Below are positions 1-6,925 of a stretch of DNA of 11,366 nucleotides, piece by piece. This stretch comes from JBGTHB01 sp041746415. Lineage in GTDB: Bacteria; Pseudomonadota; Gammaproteobacteria; Coxiellales; Coxiellaceae. Each line of letters opens with the position of its first letter. Within the stretch, counting starts at the first letter, position 1. The notes under the pieces were generated by a model. It was not told the origin of the DNA. It was given only the letters and a program-made list of their open reading frames with translations, and ran no database searches. The stretch covers positions 1 through 11,366 of the forward strand of contig JBGTHB010000038.1 in the NCBI GenBank assembly GCA_041746415.1. Direction: 5' to 3'. Both the position numbers and the translations under genes were made by a program.

Positions 1-82
1 TCGAGCGTCGTGATCCATGTACAAGTGCCATTAAAAAACATCGGTATATGGATGGCGACGCTCGTACCTCGCTCGCCATGAC
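1..82. repeat. Palindromic repeat element, cut by the left window edge
   Basis: Positions 2-10 (CGAGCGTCG) are the exact reverse complement of 56-64, and positions 13-18 (ATCCAT) of 48-53; 20-22 also pair with 44-46. Together these form a stem of about 21 bp with two mismatches and one G-T pair around a 21-nt loop. The right arm continues in the same GC-richer style to ATGAC at 78-82, so the left arm probably extends beyond the window. The design, ATCCAT facing ATGGAT inside longer arms ending in GTCAT/ATGAC, resembles dispersed palindromic repeats seen in many proteobacterial intergenic regions. Family membership is inferred; no second copy is visible here. Confidence 0.5.
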
Positions 83-185
83 TCACCTTTCATTTGTGCT
101 AATGCGAAATTAAAAACACTAGCCGCAACATAGTTGATCCATACAACCTACAACAAGGAGCAACGCAGCATAAATCGCGAGTTTG

Positions 186-227
186 AAAAAATTGTTCTGT
201 GCAAAGATAAATTTCGTTTAAACAATT
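186..227 (-). terminator. Possible weak terminator downstream of ogt
   Basis: Read on the minus strand just past the ogt stop, AATTGTT (227-221) can pair with AACAATT (196-190), and a run of T follows (191-186). The stem is only 7 bp, AT-rich and has a 24-nt loop, so it is a weak candidate for the end of the rpsP-rimM-trmD-rplS-ogt transcript. No better hairpin was seen between 83 and 231, and that stretch holds no convincing gene. Confidence 0.25.
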
Positions 228-231
228 GCTC

Positions 232-774
232 TTAAACAGTGAACAGTTCTTGTGCGCTATGGTGTAATGCGGGGGGCATGGTTTTGCGTGTGTTCTCATG
301 CGTTAGCAACCAACGCTTGCGATCAATTTCAATACCACTTGTTTCACCAGTGTAACCACCAATGCCATCTTGAGCTACGATGCGATGACATGGCACGAAG
401 ATGGGGAGAGGGTTAACGCGGCAGGCATTGCCCACAGCGCGAGGATTGCTATTCAGTGCTTTGGCGATTTCACCATAAGTGTAAGTTGCACCAACTGGTA
501 TAGTTAATAAATGATGCCACAGTTTTTCTTGAAAGGGTGTGCCTTTGATTTGCAATGCTAACTGAAACGGATAAGTTGGATCAGCAAAATAACATTGTAA
601 TTGCACCACGGCTTCTTTTGCGATATAAGTCGCTGGTTTAATCAATGCGTGATTTTTAAGTAGATAAACTAGGTGAGTAATTTTTTCTTCATTGGTGCGA
701 ATGCCAATCATGCCAAGTGGTGATTCGAGGGTGGCTTGATAAAATGACAATTCCTTTGTCATCATTTGCTTCAC
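232..774 (-). CDS. ogt: Methylated-DNA--[protein]-cysteine S-methyltransferase
   Basis: A suicide DNA-repair protein that moves alkyl groups from O6-alkylguanine (and O4-alkylthymine) to its own cysteine. The 180-residue product carries the hallmark PCHR motif at 128-131, with acceptor Cys129. It also has the Arg finger in PRAVG (Arg112), the preceding NP at 121-122, the YGEIA helix start at 100-104 and a GGYTG loop at 139-143. Length matches Ogt/AdaB-type proteins with a divergent N-terminal domain; the last 20 residues are a family-atypical tail. The most upstream start is a GTG (774-772) sharing GTGA with the rplS stop, which implies translational coupling. ATGs three and four codons in (765 and 762) are alternatives, and none has a strong Shine-Dalgarno. 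It is the last gene of the ribosomal-protein operon, an unusual place for a repair gene. Confidence 0.93.
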   Translation of the reverse strand: MKQMMTKELSFYQATLESPLGMIGIRTNEEKITHLVYLLKNHALIKPATYIAKEAVVQLQCYFADPTYPFQLALQIKGTPFQEKLWHHLLTIPVGATYTYGEIAKALNSNPRAVGNACRVNPLPIFVPCHRIVAQDGIGGYTGETSGIEIDRKRWLLTHENTRKTMPPALHHSAQELFTV

Positions 775-1118
775 ACTTTTTCTTTGATGCGTGCTTTTTT
801 GCCGCGTAAATTACGTAGGTAATAGAGTTTGGCGCGACGCACGTCACCACGGCGTACTAATTCAATAGAAGCAATCATAGGGCTGTAAGTTTGAAATACG
901 CGCTCCACGCCTTCGCCATGTGACATCTTGCGTACGGTAAAAGCAGAATGTAAGCCACGGTTACGAATGGCAATAACCAATCCTTCAAACGCTTGTAAAC
1001 GTTCGCGTGTGCCTTCAACCACTTTTACTTGAACAACAACTGTATCACCTGCACGAAACTCAGGAATTTTTTTATCTAGCATTTGTTCTGCTTCAATTGC
1101 TTGGATGATGTTGCTCAT
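771..1118 (-). CDS. rplS: 50S ribosomal protein L19
   Basis: A structural protein of the large subunit, located at the interface with the 30S subunit. The ATG at 1118 gives 115 residues beginning MSNIIQ, the same length as the E. coli protein. It has typical L19 features: the FRAGDTVVV segment, FEGLVIA, the SPMIASIEL segment and the basic end [16 protein letters not shown] start five codons upstream is possible, but it would sit in the Shine-Dalgarno-like GAGG that precedes the 1118 ATG by 9 nt, so the shorter form is preferred. The ribosome-binding site overlaps the trmD stop region, and the stop overlaps the ogt GTG. Confidence 0.97.
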   Translation of the reverse strand: MSNIIQAIEAEQMLDKKIPEFRAGDTVVVQVKVVEGTRERLQAFEGLVIAIRNRGLHSAFTVRKMSHGEGVERVFQTYSPMIASIELVRRGDVRRAKLYYLRNLRGKKARIKEKV

Positions 1119-1129
1119 AGCGGTAATCC

Positions 1130-1873
1130 TCATTCAGACGGCGTTTTTGTTTCTTCAATGTATTCAGCCAGTAGCTGATTTTCTTCTGCCGATAAAGAGC
1201 GTCTTTTTATCAGATCTGGACGCTTTTGCCAAGTGTTTCCTAAGGATTGTTTCAATCGGTAGCGTGCAATCGCTGCGTGATCACCACTTTGCAAGATAGC
1301 GGGTACCTTCATATCATCTATGACATCAGGGCGAGTGTAGTGAGGGTGATCGAGTAAGCCATTCATAAAAGAGTCTTGATCACTGGAAGTTTCATCACCC
1401 AAGGCACCTGGTAACAGTCTTGCCATGGCATCAATTAACAGCATGGCCGGTAATTCGCCACCGCTTACCACGAAATCACCGCAAGAGAGTTCACTATCAA
1501 CGTGTTGTTCAATGACGCGCTGATCAATTCCCTCATAGCGACCGCATAATAAAATCAATTCAGCTTGCTTGGCCAGTTCATTAATAATGGATTGTGTTAG
1601 CGGTTGCCCTTGTGGTGAGAGGTAAATCACCTTAGCTTTCGGCAGCGCTTGTTTGGCACTTGCAATAGCGTCACGTAGAGGTTGATATTGCATCACCATG
1701 CCGGGTCCACCGCCATAAGGTCTGTCGTCAATGTAACCTTGCGCGTTGGCGGCAAAATCGCGTGGATTAGTGCAGCTCAGTGTGAGTAGGCCTTTGGTTT
1801 GCGCACGACTGGGAATGCCGCTGTTCAGTGCACTAAACATTTCGCGAAAGAGGGTGATGATGTTAATTTTCAT
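1130..1873 (-). CDS. trmD: tRNA (guanine37-N1)-methyltransferase
   Basis: Methylates N1 of G37 next to the anticodon using S-adenosylmethionine, which prevents +1 frameshifting; it acts as a dimer with the SPOUT trefoil-knot fold. The 247-residue product (E. coli 255) shows GGGPGM at 54-59, SPQG at 86-89, GRYEGID at 111-117, SGGELPA at 137-143, the catalytic-Asp segment DSF at 167-169 and HYTRP at 178-182. The ATG at 1873 follows CAGG by about 8 nt. The gene lies 12 nt after rimM and its stop is in the rplS leader. The early FPEMF motif of the family reads FREMF here, a small oddity. The C-terminal tail is a little shorter than in E. coli. Confidence 0.97.
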   Translation of the reverse strand: MKINIITLFREMFSALNSGIPSRAQTKGLLTLSCTNPRDFAANAQGYIDDRPYGGGPGMVMQYQPLRDAIASAKQALPKAKVIYLSPQGQPLTQSIINELAKQAELILLCGRYEGIDQRVIEQHVDSELSCGDFVVSGGELPAMLLIDAMARLLPGALGDETSSDQDSFMNGLLDHPHYTRPDVIDDMKVPAILQSGDHAAIARYRLKQSLGNTWQKRPDLIKRRSLSAEENQLLAEYIEETKTPSE

Positions 1874-1885
1874 ACTGAAGCCTGT

Positions 1886-2392
1886 TTAAAAGTCAGCGTC
1901 CCAATCAACAATCAATTTGCCGGCTTTGATCTCGACTTTGTGAATGGCGTGTTGGGTATAGGGGATTAGACGTTTTTTGGTGGGCGTTTCAACTTGTAGC
2001 ACATCATTGCTGCCAGCCGACAACACATCGGTAACTTTACCTAGCACTTCGCCATCCAAGTTTTCAACCGTCAAACCAATTAGATCATGCCAATAGAATT
2101 CGCCGCTTGTTGGCGGTGGAAGTTGCTCGCGTTCAATACCAATCAGATCATTGGTGAAGCGATGCACTTCATCGCGGTCATCTATGCCTTTGATTTTGAC
2201 GGCTAAAAAATTACCGTGGGTTTTGCGAGCGGTAATTTCCAGCAATTGCCACTGACCCTGGTGTTGGACGTACCAGTCAGGATAATCAAGGAGATTTTCA
2301 GTAGGATGAGTGAAAGATTGCAGTTTAATCCAGCCGCGCACACCAAGTGGCGCGGCGAATTTACCGACAATGACTTTATTCTGTTTTGTCAC
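1886..2392 (-). CDS. rimM: Ribosome maturation factor RimM
   Basis: Assists assembly of the 30S head by binding S19 and is needed for efficient 16S rRNA processing. The 168-residue product has the N-terminal RimM domain with GVRGWIK at 17-23. The C-terminal PRC-barrel half has EFYWHDLIG at 98-106, the GSND turn at 127-130, PY at 144-145 and the terminal VDWDADF. The start is a GTG at 2392-2390 that lies 17 nt inside rpsP, in another frame. No later ATG would keep the conserved N-terminus, so GTG is well supported. The poor ribosome-binding site and the overlap suggest coupling to rpsP translation. Confidence 0.96.
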   Translation of the reverse strand: MTKQNKVIVGKFAAPLGVRGWIKLQSFTHPTENLLDYPDWYVQHQGQWQLLEITARKTHGNFLAVKIKGIDDRDEVHRFTNDLIGIEREQLPPPTSGEFYWHDLIGLTVENLDGEVLGKVTDVLSAGSNDVLQVETPTKKRLIPYTQHAIHKVEIKAGKLIVDWDADF

Positions 2393-2879
2393 CGTCAGTC
2401 TTATTTGCTTCAGCGGTGTTTTCAGCAGCAGGCTGTTCTTCAGTAGAAGATTGTTCTGTAGTAGTCGCTTTATCAGCAGCCGCAGCTTTTTCTTCTTCCG
2501 CTTTGGCTTTAGCCGCTTCTGCTTCAGCGACCTTCGCTTCAGCTTGTGCTTTTTTGCGTGCCGCCGCTTGTGCTTTTTCAGCGTTTTCTTGTTGAGCTTT
2601 TTTCACTTCAGCACGAGTAGGGCGCACTTTGGTTTCGCCTTTTGCGATTTCAGTTAATAAGTGGCCAACACGCTCAGTGGGTCGAGCGCCTTGCTTGATC
2701 CAATGCTCAATGCGTTCACTTAGAACGTTGAGACGAGACTCTTGGCCACGTGCAACTGGGTTAAAACGCCCAAGACGTTCAATGTAGCGACCATCCCGTG
2801 GAAAACGTTGATCAGCAGCCACAATATGATAAAACGGATTTTTATTGGATCCGCCGCGAGCTAAACGAATAACAACCAT
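2376..2879 (-). CDS. rpsP: 30S ribosomal protein S16 with long C-terminal extension
   Basis: A small-subunit protein that stabilises the 16S rRNA 5' and central domains. Residues 1-80 are a normal S16: [10 protein letters not shown] start, [22 protein letters not shown] and [11 protein letters not shown]. The family usually ends at about 80-90 residues (E. coli 82), but this protein has 167. Residues about 88-137 are Ala/Lys/Glu/Gln-rich and look helical or coiled-coil; 138-167 are acidic and Thr/Ser/Glu-rich and look disordered. There is no frameshift or stop between the core and the tail. The ATG at 2879 has AGAGGTG upstream; an earlier in-frame GTG at 2891 would add only four residues and is not preferred. 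It is the first gene of the operon. Confidence 0.96.
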   Translation of the reverse strand: MVVIRLARGGSNKNPFYHIVAADQRFPRDGRYIERLGRFNPVARGQESRLNVLSERIEHWIKQGARPTERVGHLLTEIAKGETKVRPTRAEVKKAQQENAEKAQAAARKKAQAEAKVAEAEAAKAKAEEEKAAAADKATTTEQSSTEEQPAAENTAEANKTDGDKTE

Positions 2880-3034
2880 GTGCAGTAACACCTCTTTATA
2901 TGAAATTAGGCGGCCATTCTACGCAAAATAGATGCAATAGGGAAGCACGAATTATGTGTTTGCTGCATTCGTTATTGACGGTAGCGCCTTAAATAGGCTC
3001 TGAGGCCCTTAAGCTGCCTTTAATCTGGGTGGAA

Positions 3035-3040
3035 TATACT
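3035..3040 (+). promoter_or_regulatory. Candidate -10 element for the 3070 gene
   Basis: TATACT (four of six to TATAAT, including the key A2 and T6) lies about 30 nt upstream of the ATG at 3070, which would give a short leader containing the AGAAGAG ribosome-binding site. No convincing -35 is present 16-18 nt upstream. A TTGACA at 3048-3053 is too close to the start codon to be this gene's -35. Confidence 0.25.
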
Positions 3041-3069
3041 ATCCTTATTGACAAGTAGAAGAGAAAATA

Positions 3070-3501
3070 ATGCGAAGCTTTCTAATTATCAGTCTTTTGG
3101 GTTTGGCTATTCCTGTTTTAGCACAAACAGCAACCGTATTACCTATTGTGATGACGAATGTGTATGGGGTGACGCAACAGGGAGAAATGGCGCCGCAGTA
3201 TAATTTGGCTTGTCGAGAAAAATTTGCGAATCAATTAGGTCAAGTGGTGTGGGCAAGTTATTCAGCTCATGGCGGCTATCCGCAGCAAGCACAAGTGACT
3301 GTAATAGGAAATAAAGTGCCATTGTATCCTATGGGCATTGGTGGCTCATTGGATTTTATTTCTGATTCAGCAACAAGAAATATTATCAAAGGGCTTATCA
3401 ATATTGCTCTGGACGTAAATGGGCAACATAAAGTAGTGCGATTTTTATTTAACGGCAAACACAAACAATATAATTGTGTTGTGAATGGCGCGTTAGCATA
3501 A
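3070..3501 (+). CDS. Small exported protein of unknown function
   Basis: I do not recognise a family. The 143-residue product starts with a clear Sec signal peptide: MRSF, a hydrophobic core (IISLLGLAIP) and a likely signal peptidase I site after VLA at residue 18. The mature part is about 125 residues with two cysteines (Cys48 and Cys136) that could form one disulfide. It has alternating short hydrophobic runs suggesting beta strands and a GIGGSLDF turn near 89-96. There is no lipobox and no later membrane segment, so a periplasmic or secreted protein is expected. The ATG at 3070 follows AGAAGAG by about 7 nt. It stands 43 nt ahead of the next gene on the same strand, and both sit between two conserved housekeeping blocks. 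Confidence 0.75.
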   Translation: MRSFLIISLLGLAIPVLAQTATVLPIVMTNVYGVTQQGEMAPQYNLACREKFANQLGQVVWASYSAHGGYPQQAQVTVIGNKVPLYPMGIGGSLDFISDSATRNIIKGLINIALDVNGQHKVVRFLFNGKHKQYNCVVNGALA

Positions 3502-3544
3502 ACAGGCTTTTAAATTAATCTTTTTTTAAACATGAGAATTGAAT

Positions 3545-4387
3545 ATGCGCGACAATGATGTGGAGTTGTTAACTGATATTTTGCGGCAAATTTTCCGTAA
3601 TTTCGCCATACATGCGGATTTAAAAAACCGCATTCCTGAAAATGAAGATGAGTTTGTGCGGATTGTTAAAAATAAGTTGGAAAAAGACTGGGATTTCGAT
3701 GATGATTATAATTGGGGGACTAGTGTGCCTTTCTTGGGAGATTATTGTCGAGATTGTTTTTTCGTTAATTTGAGTGAAGTAACCTCCATTAACATTGCTC
3801 CTGAAAAGAATGTTTGGCAAATTGGTGAAGAATATTTTACTAGCCAACAAGCTTTTTATTCTTTTCTTGAAGAAATTGACATCGTAATTTGCGATATTAG
3901 TTCAAATGATGATGTCGAAAATTTATATATAGCAAAGACAGATCTTGAAACATTAGATAATAAAATTAAGTTGTTAGAATTATATAAATTAGTAAATCAA
4001 GCCAAAATTCTTGGTGAGTTTAATATTAAATTTTCAATTTTTTATGATTTTTATTATCAATATCTGAATGAACCGCAACGGCACAATCTTAACTATGTGA
4101 GTAGTGGCTATTGCACTGAACAACTAGCAAAGTTGGGCCAGCCATTTTTAAACGTGAGTTTCCCTACCATAAAACAGCATTATGAAAAGCATTGTAAGCA
4201 AAAAATTTCAATAGACGTTAATGAAAATGGCACAGAAAAAATTCCACTTGCCACTTATGTTGCTATGTTAGATTGGGCTGAAGAACTGGTGCAGCAATGT
4301 CGTCCACGCCACCAGACTATTTTTGCAAAAAGGAATAATGAACAGGATAGCGGCGACCTTGCTGCTAAGCGCCCGCGGTTAAGGTAA
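3545..4387 (+). CDS. Orphan AT-rich protein with C-terminal NLS-like motif; effector candidate
   Basis: No known family is recognised. The 280-residue product has no signal peptide or membrane segment and is rich in Asp, Glu, Asn, Phe and Tyr. It contains an acidic stretch (DWDFDDDYNW) near residues 48-57, a hydrophobic/aromatic run (FSIFYDFYYQY) near 164-174, and scattered cysteines. Its last 19 residues form a classical bipartite nuclear-localisation pattern: KR at 262-263, an 11-residue spacer, then KRPRLR at 275-280. The AAKRPRL portion also resembles the c-Myc NLS core. The codons are visibly AT-richer than the flanking genes, suggesting acquisition. ATG 3545 is preferred over TTG two codons upstream. 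A secreted effector acting in a eukaryotic host is an inference only. Confidence 0.75.
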   Translation: MRDNDVELLTDILRQIFRNFAIHADLKNRIPENEDEFVRIVKNKLEKDWDFDDDYNWGTSVPFLGDYCRDCFFVNLSEVTSINIAPEKNVWQIGEEYFTSQQAFYSFLEEIDIVICDISSNDDVENLYIAKTDLETLDNKIKLLELYKLVNQAKILGEFNIKFSIFYDFYYQYLNEPQRHNLNYVSSGYCTEQLAKLGQPFLNVSFPTIKQHYEKHCKQKISIDVNENGTEKIPLATYVAMLDWAEELVQQCRPRHQTIFAKRNNEQDSGDLAAKRPRLR

Positions 4388-4485
4388 GAGAGAGGACGTG
4401 AGCGCTACTTCCCTTTAGCAATCCTATCGCATAGTAGATTTTTGGCTAAACGCGAAAATTCTATATTTTACCCTGCTATGAATTG

Positions 4486-4514
4486 TTGGTGGATACAGCG
4501 GCTTGAGCTAAACT
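4486..4514 (+). promoter_or_regulatory. Candidate promoter for the polysaccharide deacetylase gene
   Basis: TTGGTG (4486-4491) and TAAACT (4509-4514) are separated by exactly 17 nt and resemble weak sigma-70 -35 and -10 boxes. Transcription would begin near 4521, leaving a leader of about 40 nt. That leader contains the AAGGAA ribosome-binding site of the ATG at 4563 and excludes the ATG at 4515. The match to consensus is modest. Confidence 0.25.
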
Positions 4515-4562
4515 ATGTTGTTCGCCAATGAAAATGCGAACACCCACATAAAAAGGAATTTT

Positions 4563-5387
4563 ATGAAAAGATATTTACAAGGATGTTTTGTAGGGTGTTT
4601 GATTTTATTATCATTCACTGTTTGCGCCAAAGAAGTGGCCATTACTATTGATGATTTGCCGTTTGTTGGCAATGCGGGAAATCATGCTGGGAATTTGGGG
4701 CGTGAACAAAAGCGTTTTATGCAAGTCGTCGATGCGTTAAAGGCCGAACATGTGCCAGCAACGGGTTTTGTGGTGGCGGGTTATATTGAGCCGGGTCAAA
4801 TGGCGTTGATTGAGCGCTTCCACCAAGATGGCAATATCATTGGTAATCACACCGATACCCATTTAAATCTAAATTCAGTGGGGGCGGATCGCTTTATTGC
4901 CAATATTGCTAAAGCAGATGCGGTGTTGGCACCATTCATGACCCAGCCAAAATATTTTCGTTACCCATTTTTGGCCACAGGAGGATCTTGTGAAAGTTAC
5001 ACTAAGGTGTTGGATTATTTAAAGCAGCACGATTATGTGGTGGTGCCGGTCACCATTGATAGCAAAGATTTCCGTTTAAATTATCAGTTTTACGAAATGC
5101 CGTGGCGGGGGCGAGAGGCGAGTTTGCCAGCGTACCGTCAACGTTACTTACAAGAAATTAAACGTCGCATCCACAAGGCCGAAGCACAAACAGATGGCAA
5201 GCTGCATCGTGATGTGAAACAGATTTTTTTAATTCATATGAATTTATTGAATGCCTATTTCATGAAAGATGTAATTGATTTGTTTCGCCAAGAGGGGTAT
5301 CAGTTTATTACCGTGCCGCAAGCGATGCAGGATCCATTTTATCGAACATACGAGCAACGCTGTGAAAAAATGCCTCACGAGCAGTGA
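4563..5387 (+). CDS. Exported NodB-type polysaccharide deacetylase family protein
   Basis: A carbohydrate esterase family 4-like hydrolase expected to remove N- or O-acetyl groups from an envelope glycan in the periplasm; the substrate cannot be read from sequence. Of 274 residues, 1-22 form a Sec signal peptide (basic MKRY, hydrophobic LILLSFTV, cleavage after VCA). The NodB motifs are present in order: TIDD at 28-31 (catalytic base and metal Asp), the HTDTH metal site at 96-100, RYPF at 133-136 and LIH at 223-225. ATG 4563 is chosen over ATG 4515 because AAGGAA sits just before it and the signal peptide begins there. A VC pair near the cleavage site is not a good lipobox. It stands alone and converges on ffh. 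Confidence 0.88.
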   Translation: MKRYLQGCFVGCLILLSFTVCAKEVAITIDDLPFVGNAGNHAGNLGREQKRFMQVVDALKAEHVPATGFVVAGYIEPGQMALIERFHQDGNIIGNHTDTHLNLNSVGADRFIANIAKADAVLAPFMTQPKYFRYPFLATGGSCESYTKVLDYLKQHDYVVVPVTIDSKDFRLNYQFYEMPWRGREASLPAYRQRYLQEIKRRIHKAEAQTDGKLHRDVKQIFLIHMNLLNAYFMKDVIDLFRQEGYQFITVPQAMQDPFYRTYEQRCEKMPHEQ

Positions 5388-5407
5388 AGTGCTATCCCCA
5401 TTTCACT
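5383..5407 (+). terminator. Hairpin at the deacetylase stop codon
   Basis: AGTGAAGTG (5383-5391) pairs with CATTTCACT (5399-5407) as nine base pairs with one G-T and a 7-nt loop, and it overlaps the TGA of the deacetylase gene. No U-run follows at once; the nearest T-rich stretch is about 20 nt further on, inside the ffh 3' end. It may be a non-canonical terminator or a 3'-end stabiliser between the convergent genes. Confidence 0.4.
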
Positions 5408-5426
5408 TGAAGTTGCGCTATGCCGC

Positions 5427-6857
5427 TTATTTTTTATCTTTTGGCCAGTCAGGTAAGCCTGACGGTCCAGAACTCTGAGCTGATTTAAGTTGCGCTTGTA
5501 ATTCAGGCGGTAATTGTGACTGCATTTGCTGCATCTTTTTCATTTGTTTAGCCATTTTGTCGCCTTTAAAACGCTTCAGCATTTTTTGCATTTGCGTGAA
5601 TTGTTTCATCAGCTTGTTCATATCCTGAATTTGCGTGCCCGACCCATCGGCTATGCGACGTTTGCGCGAACCATTAATGCAGGCAGGAAAGCGTCGTTCT
5701 TTGGCGGTCATGGATTGAATCATGGCTTCCATTTTAATGGTGAGTTTGTCATCCATCATGGCAGCAGCACCTTTTGGTAAGGCGCCCATGTTGGGTAGTT
5801 TACCGAGTAATGCGCTTAGGCCGCCCATTTTTTTCATTTGCTGAAGTTGTACTAAAAAATCATTGAAGTCGAACGATTTGCCTTTTTTAATTTTTTTGGC
5901 AATTTTTTCGGCTTCTTTTTTGTCGGCGTGGCTTTGTGCCTGCTCAACTAAGGAAACAATATCGCCCATGCCCAAAATGCGTGAGGCGACACGATCAGGA
6001 TGGAATGCTTCTAGTGCTTCAATTTTTTCGCCGGTACCCACAAACTTAATGGGTTTGCCAGTAATCATGCGCATGGATAAAGCGGCACCACCTCTGGCAT
6101 CACCATCGGTTTTGGTGAGAATAATTCCGCTTAACTCTACCGCAGCGTGAAAATGTTTAGCGATGTTGGCTGCATCTTGGCCAGCCATGCTGTCAACTAC
6201 GAGTAATGTCTCAGTTGGTTTGGCAACGGCGTGCACGTCTTTTAATTCTTGCATCATGGCGTCATCAACGTGCAGACGTCCGGCGGTATCAATTAATAAA
6301 ATATCTTGAAACTGTGTTTTGGCACTGGCAATGGCCGCTTCAATGATGGCTTTGGGTTTTTGCTGGGTATTGCTGGGGACATACGTTACCCCAATTTGAT
6401 TGGCCAGTGTGGCTAATTGTTCAATTGCAGCAGGACGGTAGACATCCACCGAAGTAACCATGATTTTTTTGCGGTGTTTTTCGTTCAGCCAATGTGCGAG
6501 TTTGGCAACACTGGTTGTTTTGCCTGAACCTTGCAAGCCTACTACCATCATCACGATGGGAGGTTGCGCTTTTAAATTAAGTTCGCTGTGTTTATCGCCC
6601 AAAATGTGCGTTAGCTCATCTTGTACAAGTTTAATAAGTGCGTCGCCTGGCCGAACTTTGGCAGTGATTTTTTCACCAATAGCCTGTTCTTGTACCTGAG
6701 CGATGAATTGTTTTATGACTTCAAGCGCCACATCCGCTTCAAGTAGCGCACGGCGAATATCACTCAGTGCGTCTTGAATATTGCTTTCGGTTAGACGACC
6801 GATGCCTTTAAGGCGATCGAGTGTGGTGTTGAGTCTGGTGCTTAGCTGATTAAACAT
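5427..6857 (-). CDS. ffh: Signal recognition particle protein (SRP54 GTPase)
   Basis: Binds 4.5S RNA and signal sequences of nascent membrane proteins and, with FtsY, targets ribosomes to the Sec translocon. Of 476 residues, 1-90 form the N domain and about 91-300 the G domain, with P-loop GLQGSGKT at 107-114, DTAGR at 190-194 and TKTDGDARGG at 248-257. The Met-rich M domain follows, with the RNA-binding segment SRKRRIADGSG at 397-407. The extra length compared with E. coli (453) is a Gln/Lys/Pro-rich tail after about residue 440. The ATG at 6857 yields the conserved MFNQLSTRL start. No Shine-Dalgarno precedes it and a TATAAT lies 8 nt upstream. It is divergent from the ypjD-like gene, the same arrangement as in E. 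coli. Confidence 0.97.
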   Translation of the reverse strand: MFNQLSTRLNTTLDRLKGIGRLTESNIQDALSDIRRALLEADVALEVIKQFIAQVQEQAIGEKITAKVRPGDALIKLVQDELTHILGDKHSELNLKAQPPIVMMVVGLQGSGKTTSVAKLAHWLNEKHRKKIMVTSVDVYRPAAIEQLATLANQIGVTYVPSNTQQKPKAIIEAAIASAKTQFQDILLIDTAGRLHVDDAMMQELKDVHAVAKPTETLLVVDSMAGQDAANIAKHFHAAVELSGIILTKTDGDARGGAALSMRMITGKPIKFVGTGEKIEALEAFHPDRVASRILGMGDIVSLVEQAQSHADKKEAEKIAKKIKKGKSFDFNDFLVQLQQMKKMGGLSALLGKLPNMGALPKGAAAMMDDKLTIKMEAMIQSMTAKERRFPACINGSRKRRIADGSGTQIQDMNKLMKQFTQMQKMLKRFKGDKMAKQMKKMQQMQSQLPPELQAQLKSAQSSGPSGLPDWPKDKK

Positions 6858-6865
6858 AGGTCGTC

Positions 6866-6871
6866 ATTATA
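6866..6871 (-). promoter_or_regulatory. Perfect -10 hexamer directly upstream of ffh
   Basis: On the minus strand TATAAT occupies 6871-6866, and its 3' end is 8 nt from the ffh ATG at 6857. A start of transcription 7-9 nt downstream of the -10 would fall on or within two bases of the ATG. No good -35 is seen at 16-18 nt; the bases just upstream read TGGG, close to but not exactly an extended -10 (TGn). Confidence 0.45.
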
Positions 6872-6925
6872 CCCATTCTTTTTCAATATGCGAGTAGCGC
6901 AATAAGATTGTGTTATCCTTTGGCC

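Noticed and set aside
2386..2657. Plus-strand ORFs rich in Ser/Ala/Phe opposite rpsP
   Set aside because: They are the complement of the repetitive Ala/Lys/Glu codons of the S16 tail, with no start signal or family features.
3048..3053. Perfect TTGACA as a -35 box for the 3070 gene
   Set aside because: A matching -10 would fall inside the coding sequence; no suitable hexamer exists at 16-18 nt spacing.
3502..3544. T-run (about 3521-3527) as a terminator between the two orphan genes
   Set aside because: No stable stem precedes the T-run, so termination there is not supported.
4515..4562. Longer deacetylase start at ATG 4515
   Set aside because: It would place 16 polar residues before the signal peptide, lacks a ribosome-binding site, and lies next to the likely promoter -10; ATG 4563 has AAGGAA and begins the signal peptide.
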